From contig NZ_CP078077.1 of assembly GCF_023101185.1 (NCBI RefSeq), positions 2,633,630 to 2,697,629 on the forward strand: 64,000 nucleotides of DNA, read 5' to 3'. Numbering within the stretch: position 1 is the first letter of the stretch; each line of letters opens with the position of its first letter. This document shows positions 35,034-45,157 of the stretch, in pieces. This DNA is from Microbacterium galbinum (GTDB lineage: Bacteria; Actinomycetota; Actinomycetes; Actinomycetales; Microbacteriaceae). A program made the translations under genes and the position numbers. The notes under the pieces were generated by a model that worked only from the letters and a program-made list of their open reading frames with translations, did not search any database and had not been told where the DNA came from.

Positions 35034-36068
35034 TCAGGCGTCGCGGGCGGCTTCCTGAGCGGCGCGCAATTCGTCGGTCGCGATCTTCACATCGATCTCG
35101 GCCCGCTGCACGCGACGCTGCGGGAAAGTGGTCGCGCCGAAACGAGCGCGCACCCGGTCCTGCCGCTCCTCCTCGCCCGTGACGATGTAGGCGCACGAGA
35201 TGAGCATGACCTGCGCCGACAGGTTGAGCCAGATCAGGAGGGCGAGCAACGACGCGAACGAGGCCAGCAGAGGATTGCTGGTCGCGCCGCCGACGAAGAG
35301 CGAGGAGAGCTCCTGGAGCACCAGGAGGCCGACGGCGCCGAGAAGGGCACCGCTCCAGAGGGACCGCGCCGACGGGCGGACCCCGGAGAGCACGAGGAAC
35401 ACGGCGATGAGCAGAGCGGTGTTCAACGCGAAGACGATCACCAGCGAGAGGATCCGCACGCCCCAGGTCGCCAGCGCGGAGTCGGTGGGGAGCCCGAGCA
35501 GATCGCTCACCCAACCGACGCCGATCCGTCCGACGATGGAGAGGAATGCCGCCGCGATGAACGCCGCCCCGATGCCGATCGCCAGGGCGAGGTTGCGCAG
35601 GATCACCCAGATGAACAGGACGTCGCTCTGCGCGGTGCCCGAGATCACACGAACGGCGGTGCGGAGCGACCCCACCGCACCCAGGGCGGCGCCGATCAGG
35701 GCGATCGCCGACACCGCGCCCGCCAGCGAGAACGAGATCGGTTCCCGGAGATCGGCCGGATCGATGACTCCGTCCTCGCCGATCAGACCGGGCACGACGG
35801 ATTGCACGGCGTCGATGATCGCGTTCCAGGCCTGCGGGTTCCCGGCGAGCCACAGTGCCGCGATCGAGAATCCCAGGAGCACGCCGGCGAACACGCTGAA
35901 CAGGGCGCGGTAGGTGACGCTGTCGGCGAGCATCGGGCCGCGGCGCTCGCTGTAGAGGAGAAAGGCCCGCACGGGCTTGCGCTGGAGCGCCCAGCGCGTG
36001 ACGGCTGCGATGGCACGCGGGATCGGCCCGGGGCGGGCAGGGGCTTCGGACGTCGACGGGGCTTCCAC
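35034..36068 (-). CDS. YihY/BrkB family membrane protein
   Basis: This 344-residue protein of the YihY (formerly RNase BN) family has six to seven membrane helices. The family's cytoplasmic N-terminal segment RALFSVFAGVLLGF is present, as is the central LRTAVRVI. It is not a tRNA nuclease; the family function is uncertain. It starts at GTG 36068 with TAGGGT 6 bases upstream on the minus strand. The basic C-terminus stays in the cytoplasm. It is divergent from lysA. Confidence 0.85.
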   Translation of the reverse strand: MEAPSTSEAPARPGPIPRAIAAVTRWALQRKPVRAFLLYSERRGPMLADSVTYRALFSVFAGVLLGFSIAALWLAGNPQAWNAIIDAVQSVVPGLIGEDGVIDPADLREPISFSLAGAVSAIALIGAALGAVGSLRTAVRVISGTAQSDVLFIWVILRNLALAIGIGAAFIAAAFLSIVGRIGVGWVSDLLGLPTDSALATWGVRILSLVIVFALNTALLIAVFLVLSGVRPSARSLWSGALLGAVGLLVLQELSSLFVGGATSNPLLASFASLLALLIWLNLSAQVMLISCAYIVTGEEERQDRVRARFGATTFPQRRVQRAEIDVKIATDELRAAQEAARDA

Positions 36069-36074
36069 GTTCTC

Positions 36075-36080
36075 ACCCTA
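36075..36080 (-). promoter_or_regulatory. -10 box (TAGGGT) of the BrkB gene
   Basis: On the minus strand TAGGGT ends 6 bases before the GTG start at 36068. Confidence 0.4.
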
Positions 36081-36155
36081 CGAGTGAGCGCCGGCCGCCG
36101 TCACAGGGGTTGCGGGACGGGCGTCACCATGGCTAGGGCGGCATGCGCCGTGCCC

Positions 36156-36161
36156 TAGAAT
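36156..36161 (+). promoter_or_regulatory. -10 box (TAGAAT) of the lysA operon
   Basis: TAGAAT is a good -10 about 58 bases before the lysA start codon, giving a leader of roughly 50 bases. No convincing -35 is seen. Its TAG is also the in-frame stop that bounds the lysA reading frame. Confidence 0.45.
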
Positions 36162-36218
36162 CGGGGTCAGTCTCGTCGTGCGCTTCCCGCCCGAGTCCCG
36201 CTCCACGATTGGTGTTCC

Positions 36219-37637
36219 TTGCTTCCCGCTGCCGATTCGCTCGCGCCCGAGTGGCTCGCCGTTCCCGATGACGCGAATGATCTCGCGGCTGGTGTCTGGC
36301 CCGCGCGCGCCGCCCGAGACGCCGACGGCGTCCTGACCCTCGCCGGGGTGGATGCCGCGACCCTCGCCCGCACCTACGGCACCCCCCTTCTGGTGCTCGA
36401 CGAGGACGAGGTGCGTCAGCGCGCACGGGAGTTCCGTCGGGCCTTCGACCAGGCGGCGTCGGAACACGGCACGGTCGCGCAGGTGTACTACGCCGGCAAG
36501 GCGTTCCTGAGCGCCACCGTCGCGCGGTGGGTGGTCGACGAGGGACTCCGCGTCGACGTGTGCACCGGGGGAGAGCTCGAGGTGGCGCTGGCCGCGGGAG
36601 TCGCCCCGGCATCCATCGGCTTCCACGGCAACAACAAGTCGACGCGCGAGCTCGAACGAGCGGTCGAGGTCGGTGTGGGCAGCATCATCGTCGACAGCGC
36701 GATCGAGATCGAACGACTCGCGGCGATCACCGCCCGCGTGGACGCGGTGCAGCGTGTGCTCGTGCGCGTGATCAGCGGCGTGCACGCCGAGACCCACGAC
36801 TTCCTCGCCACCGCGCACGAAGACCAGAAGTTCGGATTCCCGCTCGAGGATGCCGAGATCGCCGTTGCTCGCATCCGAGAGATCCCCGGGCTCGACTTCG
36901 TGGGTCTGCACTGCCACATCGGGTCGCAGATCTTCGGCGTCGCCGGGTTCCGCGAGTCCGCCTCGCGCGTGCTCGAGCTGCACGCGGCGCTGCTCGAGGG
37001 CGGTGCGGTCCCGCAGATGAACCTGGGAGGCGGCTTCGGCATCGCCTACGTCCGCAGCGATGACCCCACTCCGATCGACGTCCTCGCCGGTGAGATCGTG
37101 TCCGCCGTCGCCGAGGGCTGCGCCGCGCGCGGCATCGCCGTGCCCGCGCTCTCGTTCGAGCCCGGCCGCGCGATCGTCGGAACGGCGGGCGTCACGCTCT
37201 ACGAGGTCGGCACGACCAAGGACGTCACCATCGACTCCGGTGCCGTCCGGCGCTACATCAGCGTCGACGGCGGGATGAGCGACAACGCTCGTCCGGCGCT
37301 CTACGGTGCCCAGTACTCCGCGCGCATCGCCTCGCGCGTGGGGATCGGCGCCCCGCAGCTGAGTCGCGTGGTCGGCAAGCACTGCGAATCCGGCGACATC
37401 GTCGTCGATCACGAGTACCTGCCCTCCGATCTGGTACCGGGCGACCTGCTCGCCGTGCCGACGACGGGCGCGTACTGCGTCTCGCTGTCGAGCAACTACA
37501 ACCATGTTCCGCGTCCGCCGGTCGTCGCCGTGCGCGACGGTCGCTCGAGGGTCATCGTCCGCGGTGAGACCATCGACGATCTCCTCTCCCGTGACGCGGG
37601 CATCGACGGGGCGAACGCCCCCGAGGGAGAGAAATGA
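36219..37637 (+). CDS. lysA: diaminopimelate decarboxylase
   Basis: LysA decarboxylates meso-diaminopimelate to lysine, using PLP. The 472-residue protein has the PLP lysine in YYAGKAF (K94), the phosphate-binding NLGGGFGIAY and the second-subunit active-site Cys in GKHCESGD. The only conventional start in this frame is TTG at 36219: an in-frame TAG lies at 36156 and there is no ATG or GTG between. No Shine-Dalgarno is evident before it, so start efficiency is unusual. It leads the lysA-hom-thrB-rho-prfA series. Confidence 0.93.
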   Translation: MLPAADSLAPEWLAVPDDANDLAAGVWPARAARDADGVLTLAGVDAATLARTYGTPLLVLDEDEVRQRAREFRRAFDQAASEHGTVAQVYYAGKAFLSATVARWVVDEGLRVDVCTGGELEVALAAGVAPASIGFHGNNKSTRELERAVEVGVGSIIVDSAIEIERLAAITARVDAVQRVLVRVISGVHAETHDFLATAHEDQKFGFPLEDAEIAVARIREIPGLDFVGLHCHIGSQIFGVAGFRESASRVLELHAALLEGGAVPQMNLGGGFGIAYVRSDDPTPIDVLAGEIVSAVAEGCAARGIAVPALSFEPGRAIVGTAGVTLYEVGTTKDVTIDSGAVRRYISVDGGMSDNARPALYGAQYSARIASRVGIGAPQLSRVVGKHCESGDIVVDHEYLPSDLVPGDLLAVPTTGAYCVSLSSNYNHVPRPPVVAVRDGRSRVIVRGETIDDLLSRDAGIDGANAPEGEK

Positions 37638-37658
37638 CCCACTTCCGAAGGAGCAACA

Positions 37659-38963
37659 ATGGCTGAGTACCGACGACTTCGAGTGGCGCTTCTCGGCGCC
37701 GGAGCGGTCGGATCCCAGGTCGCCGACCTCCTGCTGCGCCACGGCGACGAGCTCGCCGACCGCGCGGGCGCCTCGCTGGAGCTCGCCGGCATCGCCGTGC
37801 GCGACGTCGATGCTCCGCGCGACGTCGACCTTCCGCGCGAGCTCTTCACCACGGATGCCGAGTCGCTGATCCTCGGATCCGACATCGTGATCGAGCTCAT
37901 GGGCGGTATCGAGCCCGCACGCACGAGCATCCTGCAGGCGATCGGCTCCGGCGCCGATGTGGTCACGGCCAACAAGGCGCTCCTCGCCACGCACGGCCCG
38001 GAGCTCTTCGAAGCCGCCGACCGCGTCGGTGCCTCGGTGCACTACGAGGCCGCTGCGGCCGGCGCCATCCCGATCATCCGCCCGCTGCGCGATTCACTCG
38101 CCGGCGACCGCATCGTGCGCATCATGGGCATCGTGAACGGCACGACGAACTACATCCTCGACCGCATGGACACCGAGGGCGCCGACTTCGCCGACGTGCT
38201 CGCCGACGCGCAGCGTCTCGGATACGCGGAGGCCGACCCCACGGCCGACGTCGAAGGCTACGACGCGGCGCAGAAGGCCGCGATCCTCGCGAGCCTGGCT
38301 TTCCACACCGCCGTGCCGCTCGACGCGGTCTACCGCGAGGGCATCACCACCGTCACCGCCTCGATGATCGAGGAGGCCCGTGCCGCGGGCTTCGTGATCA
38401 AGCTCCTCGCCGTGTGCGAGCGCCTCGACGTCGACGGAACCGAATCGATCTCGGTGCGCGTGTACCCGGCACTGGTACCGCACTCGCACCCGCTGGCGTC
38501 GGTGCACGGCGCCAACAACGCGGTGTTCGTCGAAGCCGAGGCCGCCGGCTCCCTGATGTTCTACGGCGCGGGCGCCGGCGGAGTGCAGACCGCCTCGGCC
38601 GTGCTCGGTGACGTCGTCTCCGCCGCTCGCCGCCACATCGCCGGGGGCGTGGGCGTCGGCGAGTCGACGCGGGCGAACCTGCCGGTCGTGCCCATCGGGC
38701 ACGTCACGACCCGTTACCAGGTCACCCTCGAGGTCGCGGACGCTCCGGGTGTGCTCGCCACGGTCGCGGGCATCCTGAGCGACGGGGGCGTCTCGGTCGC
38801 CACGATCGTTCAGACGGTCGAGGGCGACGAGGAGCCCACCGCGCGACTCATCATCGGCACGCACCGGGCAGCCGAGCAGTCGCTCAGCGCCGCGGTCGCG
38901 GCACTCGCCGACAGCTCGGTCGTCGAGCGCGTCGTGTCGGTGCTGCGCGTGGAAGGCGAGTGA
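37659..38963 (+). CDS. hom: homoserine dehydrogenase
   Basis: This enzyme reduces aspartate semialdehyde to homoserine with NAD(P)H, the branch point to threonine and methionine. The 434-residue protein has a Rossmann motif GAGAVGSQ (13-20), the catalytic lysine region TANKALLA and the family signature in GIVNGTTNYILD. A C-terminal ACT domain (about 355-430, VTLEVADAPGVLATVAGI) probably senses threonine. AAGGAG lies 8 bases before the ATG. Its stop overlaps the thrB GTG (GTGA). Confidence 0.96.
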   Translation: MAEYRRLRVALLGAGAVGSQVADLLLRHGDELADRAGASLELAGIAVRDVDAPRDVDLPRELFTTDAESLILGSDIVIELMGGIEPARTSILQAIGSGADVVTANKALLATHGPELFEAADRVGASVHYEAAAAGAIPIIRPLRDSLAGDRIVRIMGIVNGTTNYILDRMDTEGADFADVLADAQRLGYAEADPTADVEGYDAAQKAAILASLAFHTAVPLDAVYREGITTVTASMIEEARAAGFVIKLLAVCERLDVDGTESISVRVYPALVPHSHPLASVHGANNAVFVEAEAAGSLMFYGAGAGGVQTASAVLGDVVSAARRHIAGGVGVGESTRANLPVVPIGHVTTRYQVTLEVADAPGVLATVAGILSDGGVSVATIVQTVEGDEEPTARLIIGTHRAAEQSLSAAVAALADSSVVERVVSVLRVEGE

Positions 38964-39895
38964 CGGTGGCGGAAGGGCGCACGATCGAGGTCCGCGTTCC
39001 CGCCACGAGCGCGAACCTCGGGCCGGGATTCGACACCCTCGGCCTCGCACTCAGCGTCTACGACTCCCTCGTCGTCACCGAGCTCCCGGCGGGTGAACTC
39101 GACATCGAGGTGTCGGGTTCGGGTGCCGAGGAGATCCCGCGCGATGCGTCGAACCTGATCGTCCGCACGGTCGAGCACGTCTACGCCGATGCCGGCCGGT
39201 CGATGCCGGGTCTGCGGATCGTGGCCGAGAACGGCGTGCCGCACGGCCGCGGCCTGGGCTCCTCCGGCGCGGCCGTGGTCGCCGGGGTCCTGATCGCGAA
39301 GGGCCTCCTCGCCGGAGACGTCGAGATCGGCGACTCCGATCTGCTGCGACTCGCGACCGAGCTCGAGGGGCACCCCGACAACGTCGCGCCCGCCCTGTTC
39401 GGCGGCCTGACGATCGCCTGGATGAGCGAGCGCGGCGCGCAGCACAAGAAGCTCCTCGTGCACCGGGGCGTCTCGCCCCTCGTGCTCGTGCCGGCGTACA
39501 CGATGTCGACGTCGCAGGCGCGCTCTCTGCAGCCACCGCAGGTGTCCACTGCGGATGCCGTGTTCAACGTGTCGCGTTCGGCGCTGTTGATCGCGGCGCT
39601 GACGCAGAGCCCCGAGCTCCTCCTCGACGCGACCGCCGATCGGCTGCACCAGGATTACCGCGCCGAGGCGATGCCCGAGACTCAGCGGCTGGTGCAGGCC
39701 CTGCGTGCGGCCGGTTTCGCCGCCGTGGTGTCCGGTGCCGGCCCCAGTGTGCTGGTGCTCGCCGACGGGCCGGGAAGCCGTCAGGATGCGGTCGAACTCG
39801 CCGGGCGAGTGACCGACACTCCGTGGGAATCCCTCCTGCTCGCCGTCGATGTGCGTGGTGGTACAGTGGGGGATCGAGCGGAGGGCTCCACGTAA
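38960..39895 (+). CDS. thrB: homoserine kinase
   Basis: ThrB phosphorylates homoserine for threonine synthesis. The 311-residue GHMP kinase has PATSANLGPGFDTLG at the N-terminus and the ATP loop PHGRGLGSSGAA near residue 95. The C-terminal third motif is VSGAGPSVL. It starts at GTG 38960, overlapping hom. In most actinobacteria thrC (threonine synthase) sits between hom and thrB; it is absent here and must be elsewhere. Confidence 0.96.
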   Translation: MTVAEGRTIEVRVPATSANLGPGFDTLGLALSVYDSLVVTELPAGELDIEVSGSGAEEIPRDASNLIVRTVEHVYADAGRSMPGLRIVAENGVPHGRGLGSSGAAVVAGVLIAKGLLAGDVEIGDSDLLRLATELEGHPDNVAPALFGGLTIAWMSERGAQHKKLLVHRGVSPLVLVPAYTMSTSQARSLQPPQVSTADAVFNVSRSALLIAALTQSPELLLDATADRLHQDYRAEAMPETQRLVQALRAAGFAAVVSGAGPSVLVLADGPGSRQDAVELAGRVTDTPWESLLLAVDVRGGTVGDRAEGST

Positions 39896-40063
39896 CGTCT
39901 TCGTGAATCTGGCCCCATTGCAACTCTTGCAAGACCCGCACGTCCAACCTCATGGCACAAGTGCCCAGGCCGGCTGGCGCCGAGCGTCAGCCCGTGCGAA
40001 CGCGCGCAGCACCCGTTGCGCGTGTGGACCGCTCACTACCCCCGAGAAATAGAGGGAGTACTC
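39896..40063 (+). other. rho leader region
   Basis: This 168-base gap between thrB and rho is among the longest in the window. No conserved ORF is visible. It contains AACTCTTGCAAGA (a short imperfect inverted repeat near 39920) and is C-rich, as rho leaders often are because Rho can terminate its own mRNA. A promoter is not clear. Function is inferred only. Confidence 0.35.
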
Positions 40064-41995
40064 GTGGAGAACTTCTCCGAGACCCAGAACGACCAGGCCG
40101 CCCCGGTCGTCGATGCCCCGGCAGCAGCCGGCACCGACGCATCCGCTGAGGCGGCACCCGCCCGCAAGCGCGCACCGCGACGTGCGACGACGGCGACCGC
40201 CGCGGCGAAGGCCGAGAAGGCGGCAGAGGCCGCGCCGGCCGCCGATGCGGCACAGGCCAAGGCAGATGCCGCAGGCGACAGCGCCGAGGCCGCTCCGAAG
40301 GCCAAGGCGCCGCGCCGCAGCCGCGCCAAGAAGGCGGATGCCGAGGCTCCCGCCGCGGAGTCCGCGGGTGAGACGCCCGCTGCGGAGAAGGCTGCCGAGA
40401 AGGCGGCTCCCGCCCAGGCCTCCGACGAGAAGTCGACGGAGAAGCCCGCTGACGCCGGCGCTGCGGATGCTCCCGCCGAGCAGGCCCCCAAGACCACGGG
40501 ACGCGGTCGCCGCGCACCGAAGAAGACGGCGGAGTCCGACGCTTCGGCCGCCGACGCCCCTGCCGCCGATTCCGCTGCCTCCGACAACGCTCCCGCCGCG
40601 GACAACGCCGGTGAGGGTAGCGACGGCGGAGACGAGCAGAGCGGTCGCGGCCGCAACCGCAACCGCAGCCGCAACCGCGGACGCGGCCAGAACGGCACCG
40701 GTGCCGCGCAGGAGCAGCAGGCGCAGCCCGCCGGCGACGACGAGCAGGGCGGCAACGGCCGCAACCGTCAGCGCAACAAGCGCCGCGGCAACGCGCAGAC
40801 CGACGAGTTCGACACCGAGATCGGTGAGGACGACGTCCTGATCCCGGTCGCCGGCATCCTCGACGTGCTCGACAACTACGCCTTCGTCCGCACGACCGGT
40901 TACCTCGCCGGCCCCAGCGACGTCTACGTCTCGCTCGGGCAGGTCAAGAAGTACAACCTGCGCAAGGGCGACGCGGTCGTCGGCTCGATCAAGCAGCCCC
41001 GCGAGGGCGAGCAGCAGGGGCGCCAGAAGTACAACGCCCTGGTCAAGGTCGACTCGATCAACGGGCTGTCGATCGACGATGCCGCCACGCGCGTCGAGTT
41101 CGGCAAGCTCACGCCGCTCTACCCGCAGGAGCGCCTGCGCCTCGAGACCGCGCCCGAGAAGCTCACGCAGCGCATCATCGACCTGGTCGCGCCGATCGGC
41201 AAGGGCCAGCGCGGCCTGATCGTCGCGCCGCCGAAGGCCGGCAAGACGATCGTCCTGCAGCAGATCGCCAATGCGATCGCGCAGAACAACCCCGAGGTCC
41301 ACCTCATGGTCGTGCTCGTCGACGAGCGCCCCGAAGAGGTCACCGACATGGAGCGCACGGTCAAGGGCGAGGTCATCGCCTCGACGTTCGACCGTCCGGC
41401 CGAGGACCACACCACGGTCGCCGAGCTCGCCATCGAGCGTGCGAAGCGCCTGGTCGAGCTCGGTCGCGACGTGGTCGTGCTGCTCGACTCGATCACCCGT
41501 CTCGGCCGCGCGTACAACCTGGCGGCTCCGGCTTCCGGCCGCGTGCTCACCGGTGGCGTCGACGCGTCGGCGCTCTACCCGCCCAAGCGCTTCTTCGGCG
41601 CCGCGCGCAACATCGAGAACGGCGGATCCCTCACGATCCTCGCCACGGCTCTCGTCGAGACCGGCTCCAAGATGGACGAGGTCATCTTCGAGGAGTTCAA
41701 GGGCACCGGCAACAGCGAACTGCGCCTGTCGCGTTCGCTCGCCGACAAGCGCATCTTCCCGGCCGTCGACGTGAACGCGTCGAGCACCCGCCGTGAAGAG
41801 ATGCTGCTCTCCTCCGACGAGGTCAAGATCACCTGGAAGCTCCGTCGCGCCCTCGCCGGCCTCGACACCCAGCAAGCCCTCGAGGTCGTGCTCGGAAAGC
41901 TCAAGGAGACGCAGTCGAACGTGGAGTTCCTCGTGCAGATGCAGAAGTCGATCCCGACCCTGCCCGCAGGTTCGCACGACAACAACATCCGCTGA
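40064..41995 (+). CDS. rho: transcription termination factor Rho with extended N-terminus
   Basis: This hexameric RNA helicase ends transcription. At 643 residues it is about 220 longer than E. coli Rho. Residues about 20-250 are a low-complexity insert, first Ala/Lys/Glu-rich and then Arg/Asn/Gly-rich ([18 protein letters not shown]), followed by the RNA-binding cold-shock-like domain ([21 protein letters not shown]). The ATPase core has PPKAGKT and the [11 protein letters not shown] block. The start is GTG 40064, with AGGGAG about 6 bases upstream; an ATG at 40016 lacks homology. Such inserts are typical of actinobacterial Rho. Confidence 0.96.
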   Translation: MENFSETQNDQAAPVVDAPAAAGTDASAEAAPARKRAPRRATTATAAAKAEKAAEAAPAADAAQAKADAAGDSAEAAPKAKAPRRSRAKKADAEAPAAESAGETPAAEKAAEKAAPAQASDEKSTEKPADAGAADAPAEQAPKTTGRGRRAPKKTAESDASAADAPAADSAASDNAPAADNAGEGSDGGDEQSGRGRNRNRSRNRGRGQNGTGAAQEQQAQPAGDDEQGGNGRNRQRNKRRGNAQTDEFDTEIGEDDVLIPVAGILDVLDNYAFVRTTGYLAGPSDVYVSLGQVKKYNLRKGDAVVGSIKQPREGEQQGRQKYNALVKVDSINGLSIDDAATRVEFGKLTPLYPQERLRLETAPEKLTQRIIDLVAPIGKGQRGLIVAPPKAGKTIVLQQIANAIAQNNPEVHLMVVLVDERPEEVTDMERTVKGEVIASTFDRPAEDHTTVAELAIERAKRLVELGRDVVVLLDSITRLGRAYNLAAPASGRVLTGGVDASALYPPKRFFGAARNIENGGSLTILATALVETGSKMDEVIFEEFKGTGNSELRLSRSLADKRIFPAVDVNASSTRREEMLLSSDEVKITWKLRRALAGLDTQQALEVVLGKLKETQSNVEFLVQMQKSIPTLPAGSHDNNIR

Positions 41996-42006
41996 GCGGA
42001 GAGTCC

Positions 42007-43086
42007 GTGTTCGAGTCCGTCCAGGCTCTGATCGACGAGCACCGCCGGGTCCAGGAGGAACTCTCCGACCCGGCGGTGCACGCCGACGCCGCGCGTGCCA
42101 AGCGTGTGAACCGCCGCTATGCCGAGCTGTCGCGCATCGTCGCCGCGTACGAGGCGTGGGTCGCGGCATCCGACGACCTGGATGCCGCGCGCGAGCTCGC
42201 TCGTGAGGACGAGGCCTTCGCGGCGGAGGTCCCCGGACTCGAGGCCGGACTGCAGGCCGCGCAGGAGAAGCTCCGGCGACTCCTCATCCCGCGTGACCCG
42301 GATGACGCCCGTGACGTGATCATGGAGATCAAGGCGGGGGAGGGCGGCGCCGAGAGCGCGCTCTTCGCGGCCGATCTGCTGCGCATGTACGTGCAGTACG
42401 CGGCGTCGATGGGATGGAAGACCGAGCTGCTCGAGCGCAACGAGTCCGACCTCGGCGGCTACAAGGACGTCCAGGTCGCGATCAAGGGCTCCTCCACCGA
42501 CCCGGCGCAGGGCGTCTGGGCGCACCTCAAGTACGAGGGTGGTGTGCACCGCGTGCAGCGCGTGCCGGCGACCGAGTCGCAGGGACGCATCCACACCTCG
42601 ACCACCGGTGTGCTCGTCTTCCCCGAGGTCGACGAGCCCGACGAGATCGAGATCAACCAGAACGATCTCAAGATCGATGTCTTCCGCTCTTCGGGGCCGG
42701 GTGGGCAGTCGGTCAACACGACCGACTCCGCGGTGCGCATCACGCACGTTCCGACGGGCATCGTCGTCTCCATGCAGAACGAGAAGTCGCAGCTGCAGAA
42801 CCGCGAGGCGGGAATGCGCGTGCTCCGTGCGCGGCTGCTCGCGAAGCAGCAGGAGGAGCTCGATGCGGCGGCATCCGATGCTCGCCGGTCGCAGATCCGC
42901 GGCATGGACCGGTCCGAGCGGATCCGCACCTACAACTTCCCCGAGAACCGCATCGCCGATCACCGCACGGGATTCAAGGCGTACAACCTCGATCAGGTGA
43001 TGGACGGCGCGCTCGGACCGATCATCGAATCGGCGATCACGACCGACGAAGAGGCCCGGCTCGCCGCCGTCGGCACCGAGTCCTGA
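42007..43086 (+). CDS. prfA: peptide chain release factor 1
   Basis: RF1 releases peptides at UAA and UAG. This 359-residue protein has the codon-recognition tripeptide PAT (187-189) of RF1 and the catalytic GGQ (232-234) in [14 protein letters not shown]. It starts at GTG 42007, 11 bases after rho. rpmE, usually between rho and prfA, is missing. The GGQ methylase PrmC is encoded 2 kb downstream. Confidence 0.97.
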   Translation: MFESVQALIDEHRRVQEELSDPAVHADAARAKRVNRRYAELSRIVAAYEAWVAASDDLDAARELAREDEAFAAEVPGLEAGLQAAQEKLRRLLIPRDPDDARDVIMEIKAGEGGAESALFAADLLRMYVQYAASMGWKTELLERNESDLGGYKDVQVAIKGSSTDPAQGVWAHLKYEGGVHRVQRVPATESQGRIHTSTTGVLVFPEVDEPDEIEINQNDLKIDVFRSSGPGGQSVNTTDSAVRITHVPTGIVVSMQNEKSQLQNREAGMRVLRARLLAKQQEELDAAASDARRSQIRGMDRSERIRTYNFPENRIADHRTGFKAYNLDQVMDGALGPIIESAITTDEEARLAAVGTES

Positions 43087-43106
43087 TCCGCACGCCGCCG
43101 GAGCGC

Positions 43107-43112
43107 TAGGCT
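43107..43112 (+). promoter_or_regulatory. -10 box (TAGGCT) of the holin-family gene
   Basis: TAGGCT lies 6 bases before the GTG at 43119. Confidence 0.4.
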
Positions 43113-43118
43113 CGGCGC

Positions 43119-43538
43119 GTGATCACATTCCTCTTCCGCACCCTCATCTACATCCTGTCCGCGGGGCTCGGGCTGATCGCCGCCGATCTCCTGCTCGACG
43201 GGTTCCAGATCGAGTGGTCGAAGTGGTGGGGCTTCGTGCTCTGCATTCTGATCTTCGCGCTGCTGCAGAGCATCCTCTCGCCGTGGATCAGCAAGATCGC
43301 CGACCGCTACGCGCCGGTGCTGCTCGGTGGAATCGGCATCTTCTCGACCCTGGTGGCGTTGATCATCGTCGTGCTGCTGCCCATCGGGGGTCTGCGCATC
43401 GTCGATGTCACCGGCTGGTTGCTCGGAGCGGTGATCGTCTGGCTCATCACGGCGCTGGGCACGGTGCTGCTGCCGCTGATCTTCCTCAAGCGCCGAGTCG
43501 GCGACGCGCGCGAGAAGCGAGATCGTCGCACACGCTGA
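43119..43538 (+). CDS. phage-holin-family (4_2-like) small membrane protein
   Basis: This 139-residue protein has four hydrophobic helices and a basic tail (KRRVGDAREKRDRRTR). It resembles the Phage_holin_4_2/mycobacterial four-helix membrane family, which is widespread on bacterial chromosomes, so it does not by itself indicate prophage. Function unknown. It starts at GTG 43119. It is inserted between prfA and prmC relative to the usual order and is convergent with cysE. Confidence 0.75.
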   Translation: MITFLFRTLIYILSAGLGLIAADLLLDGFQIEWSKWWGFVLCILIFALLQSILSPWISKIADRYAPVLLGGIGIFSTLVALIIVVLLPIGGLRIVDVTGWLLGAVIVWLITALGTVLLPLIFLKRRVGDAREKRDRRTR

Positions 43539-43544
43539 GCGGAC

Positions 43545-44108
43545 TCAGATCGAGTAGTCCGGCACGGTGAGCAGCGCGCGCGTGTCTTCGCCGCCCGCGC
43601 GCTGACGCGGCTTGGCCGGGACGCCGACGAGCACGCTGTCCGCGGGCGCATCCCGGGTGACGACGGCGTTCGCTCCGACGAAGGAGTGCGCCCCGATCGT
43701 CACGGGTCCGAGGATCTTCGCTCCGGCTCCGACGGCGACACCGTCGCCGAGTGTGGGGTGGCGTTTGCCGGTGGAGCGCGAGCGCCCGCCGAGCGTGACC
43801 CCGTGGTAGAGCATGACGTCGTCGCCGATCTGCGAGGTCTCGCCGATCACGACGCCCATGCCGTGGTCGATGAAGAAGCGGCGGCCGATCCGAGCCCCTG
43901 GATGGATCTCGATGCCCGTGAACCAGCGGGCGAGCTGCGAGTTGGCGCGTGCGAGGAAGCGCAGCCGCCGTCGCCACAGCGCATGCGAGACGCGGTGCGC
44001 CCAGATGGCATGGAGTCCGGGGTACAGCAGTGCGACCTCCGCGGCGCTGCGGGCCGCGGGATCGCGGAGCCGGGCAGCGGCGATGTCCTCGCGCATTCGA
44101 CCGATCAT
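43545..44108 (-). CDS. cysE: serine O-acetyltransferase
   Basis: CysE makes O-acetylserine from serine and acetyl-CoA. The 187-residue short form has an N-terminal helical part and a left-handed beta-helix of hexapeptide repeats: [18 protein letters not shown] with the catalytic His, then GVTLGG and [20 protein letters not shown]. It lacks the longer N-terminal domain of enterobacterial CysE. It lies 10 bases after cysK on the same strand, so the cysteine pathway is one operon in the order cysK-cysE. Confidence 0.94.
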   Translation of the reverse strand: MIGRMREDIAAARLRDPAARSAAEVALLYPGLHAIWAHRVSHALWRRRLRFLARANSQLARWFTGIEIHPGARIGRRFFIDHGMGVVIGETSQIGDDVMLYHGVTLGGRSRSTGKRHPTLGDGVAVGAGAKILGPVTIGAHSFVGANAVVTRDAPADSVLVGVPAKPRQRAGGEDTRALLTVPDYSI

Positions 44109-44118
44109 GCGGTGGTCG

Positions 44119-45057
44119 TCAGTCCTCGCGCAGGTCCGCGAACAGCGCGGTCGACAGGTAGCGCTCCCCGGTGTCGGGAAGGACGACGACGATGTTCTTC
44201 CCCGCGTTCTCGGGGCGGGAAGCGACCTGCAGAGCTGCCCACGTCGCTGCGCCGCACGACATGCCGACGAGGAGACCCTCGCGGGCGGCCAGCTCCCGAG
44301 CCACCCGGATGGCGTCGTCGAACTCGACGGGGATCACCTCGTCGATCACCTCACGATCGAGGATCGCGGGGACGAAATTCGGCCCGATGCCCTGGATCTT
44401 GTGCGGGCCGGGGTGGCCCTCGCTGAGCATGGGGGAGTCCTTGGGCTCGACGGCGATGACCTGCACACCGGGCTTGGCGGCCTTGAGCGCCTGTCCGGTG
44501 CCGGTGACGGTGCCACCGGTGCCGACTCCGGCGATGAAGATGTCGACCTCGCCGTCCGTGTCGCGGAGGATCTCCTGTGCGGTGGTCTCACGGTGGATCT
44601 GCGGGTTCGCGGCGTTCTCGAACTGCCGCACCCACACCGCGCCCGGGGTGTCGGCGACGATCTGCTTCGTGATCTCGATCGCACCGCTCATGCCCTTGGT
44701 CGGGTCGGTGAGGACGATCTCTGCGCCGAAAGCCTTGAGCAGCACACGGCGCTCCTTCGACATGGACGCGGGCATGGTGAGGATCACCTTGTAGCCACGC
44801 GCTGCCCCGACCATCGCCAGGGCGATGCCGGTGTTGCCGCTGGTCGACTCCACGATCGTGCCGCCCGGCTGCAGTTCACCGGATGCTTCGGCGGCGTTGA
44901 TCATCGCGATGCCGATGCGGTCCTTCACGCTGGAGGCGGGGTTGTAGTACTCGAGCTTCGCGAGGACGGTGGCGCCGAGGCCCTCGGTCACGCGGTTCAG
45001 ACGGACCAGCGGCGTGTTGCCGAACGCGGTCGTGATGTCGGAGTGGATGCCGGGCAT
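44119..45057 (-). CDS. cysK: cysteine synthase (O-acetylserine sulfhydrylase)
   Basis: CysK joins sulfide and O-acetylserine to make cysteine. This 312-residue PLP enzyme has the PLP lysine in [11 protein letters not shown] (K45), the substrate loop STSGNTG and the phosphate loop GTGGTVTG. The ATG at 45057 after GGAAGG is chosen; the frame is open to 45168 but without conserved sequence. Transcription starts divergently from prmC, and the upstream gap contains AATGTGAC, shared with the metY upstream region. Confidence 0.95.
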   Translation of the reverse strand: MPGIHSDITTAFGNTPLVRLNRVTEGLGATVLAKLEYYNPASSVKDRIGIAMINAAEASGELQPGGTIVESTSGNTGIALAMVGAARGYKVILTMPASMSKERRVLLKAFGAEIVLTDPTKGMSGAIEITKQIVADTPGAVWVRQFENAANPQIHRETTAQEILRDTDGEVDIFIAGVGTGGTVTGTGQALKAAKPGVQVIAVEPKDSPMLSEGHPGPHKIQGIGPNFVPAILDREVIDEVIPVEFDDAIRVARELAAREGLLVGMSCGAATWAALQVASRPENAGKNIVVVLPDTGERYLSTALFADLRED

Positions 45058-45144
45058 GGAGGAGCCTTCCTGTGCGGGTCGCTTCGCTCTCAGCCTATGG
45101 GAGGGGTGCGGGGGAGAGGGCAATGTGACACCCGGCGGGCGCTC

Positions 45145-45150
45145 TACGCT
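45145..45150 (+). promoter_or_regulatory. -10 box (TACGCT) of prmC
   Basis: TACGCT lies 7 bases before the ATG at 45158. Confidence 0.4.
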
Positions 45151-45157
45151 GGAGATC

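Noticed and set aside
39952..40149. Leader peptide in front of rho
   Set aside because: Arg/Pro-rich, overlaps the rho start out of frame and resembles other shadow frames.
43119..43538. Prophage remnant, from the holin-family protein
   Set aside because: No phage structural, lysis or integrase genes nearby; this membrane family is common on chromosomes.
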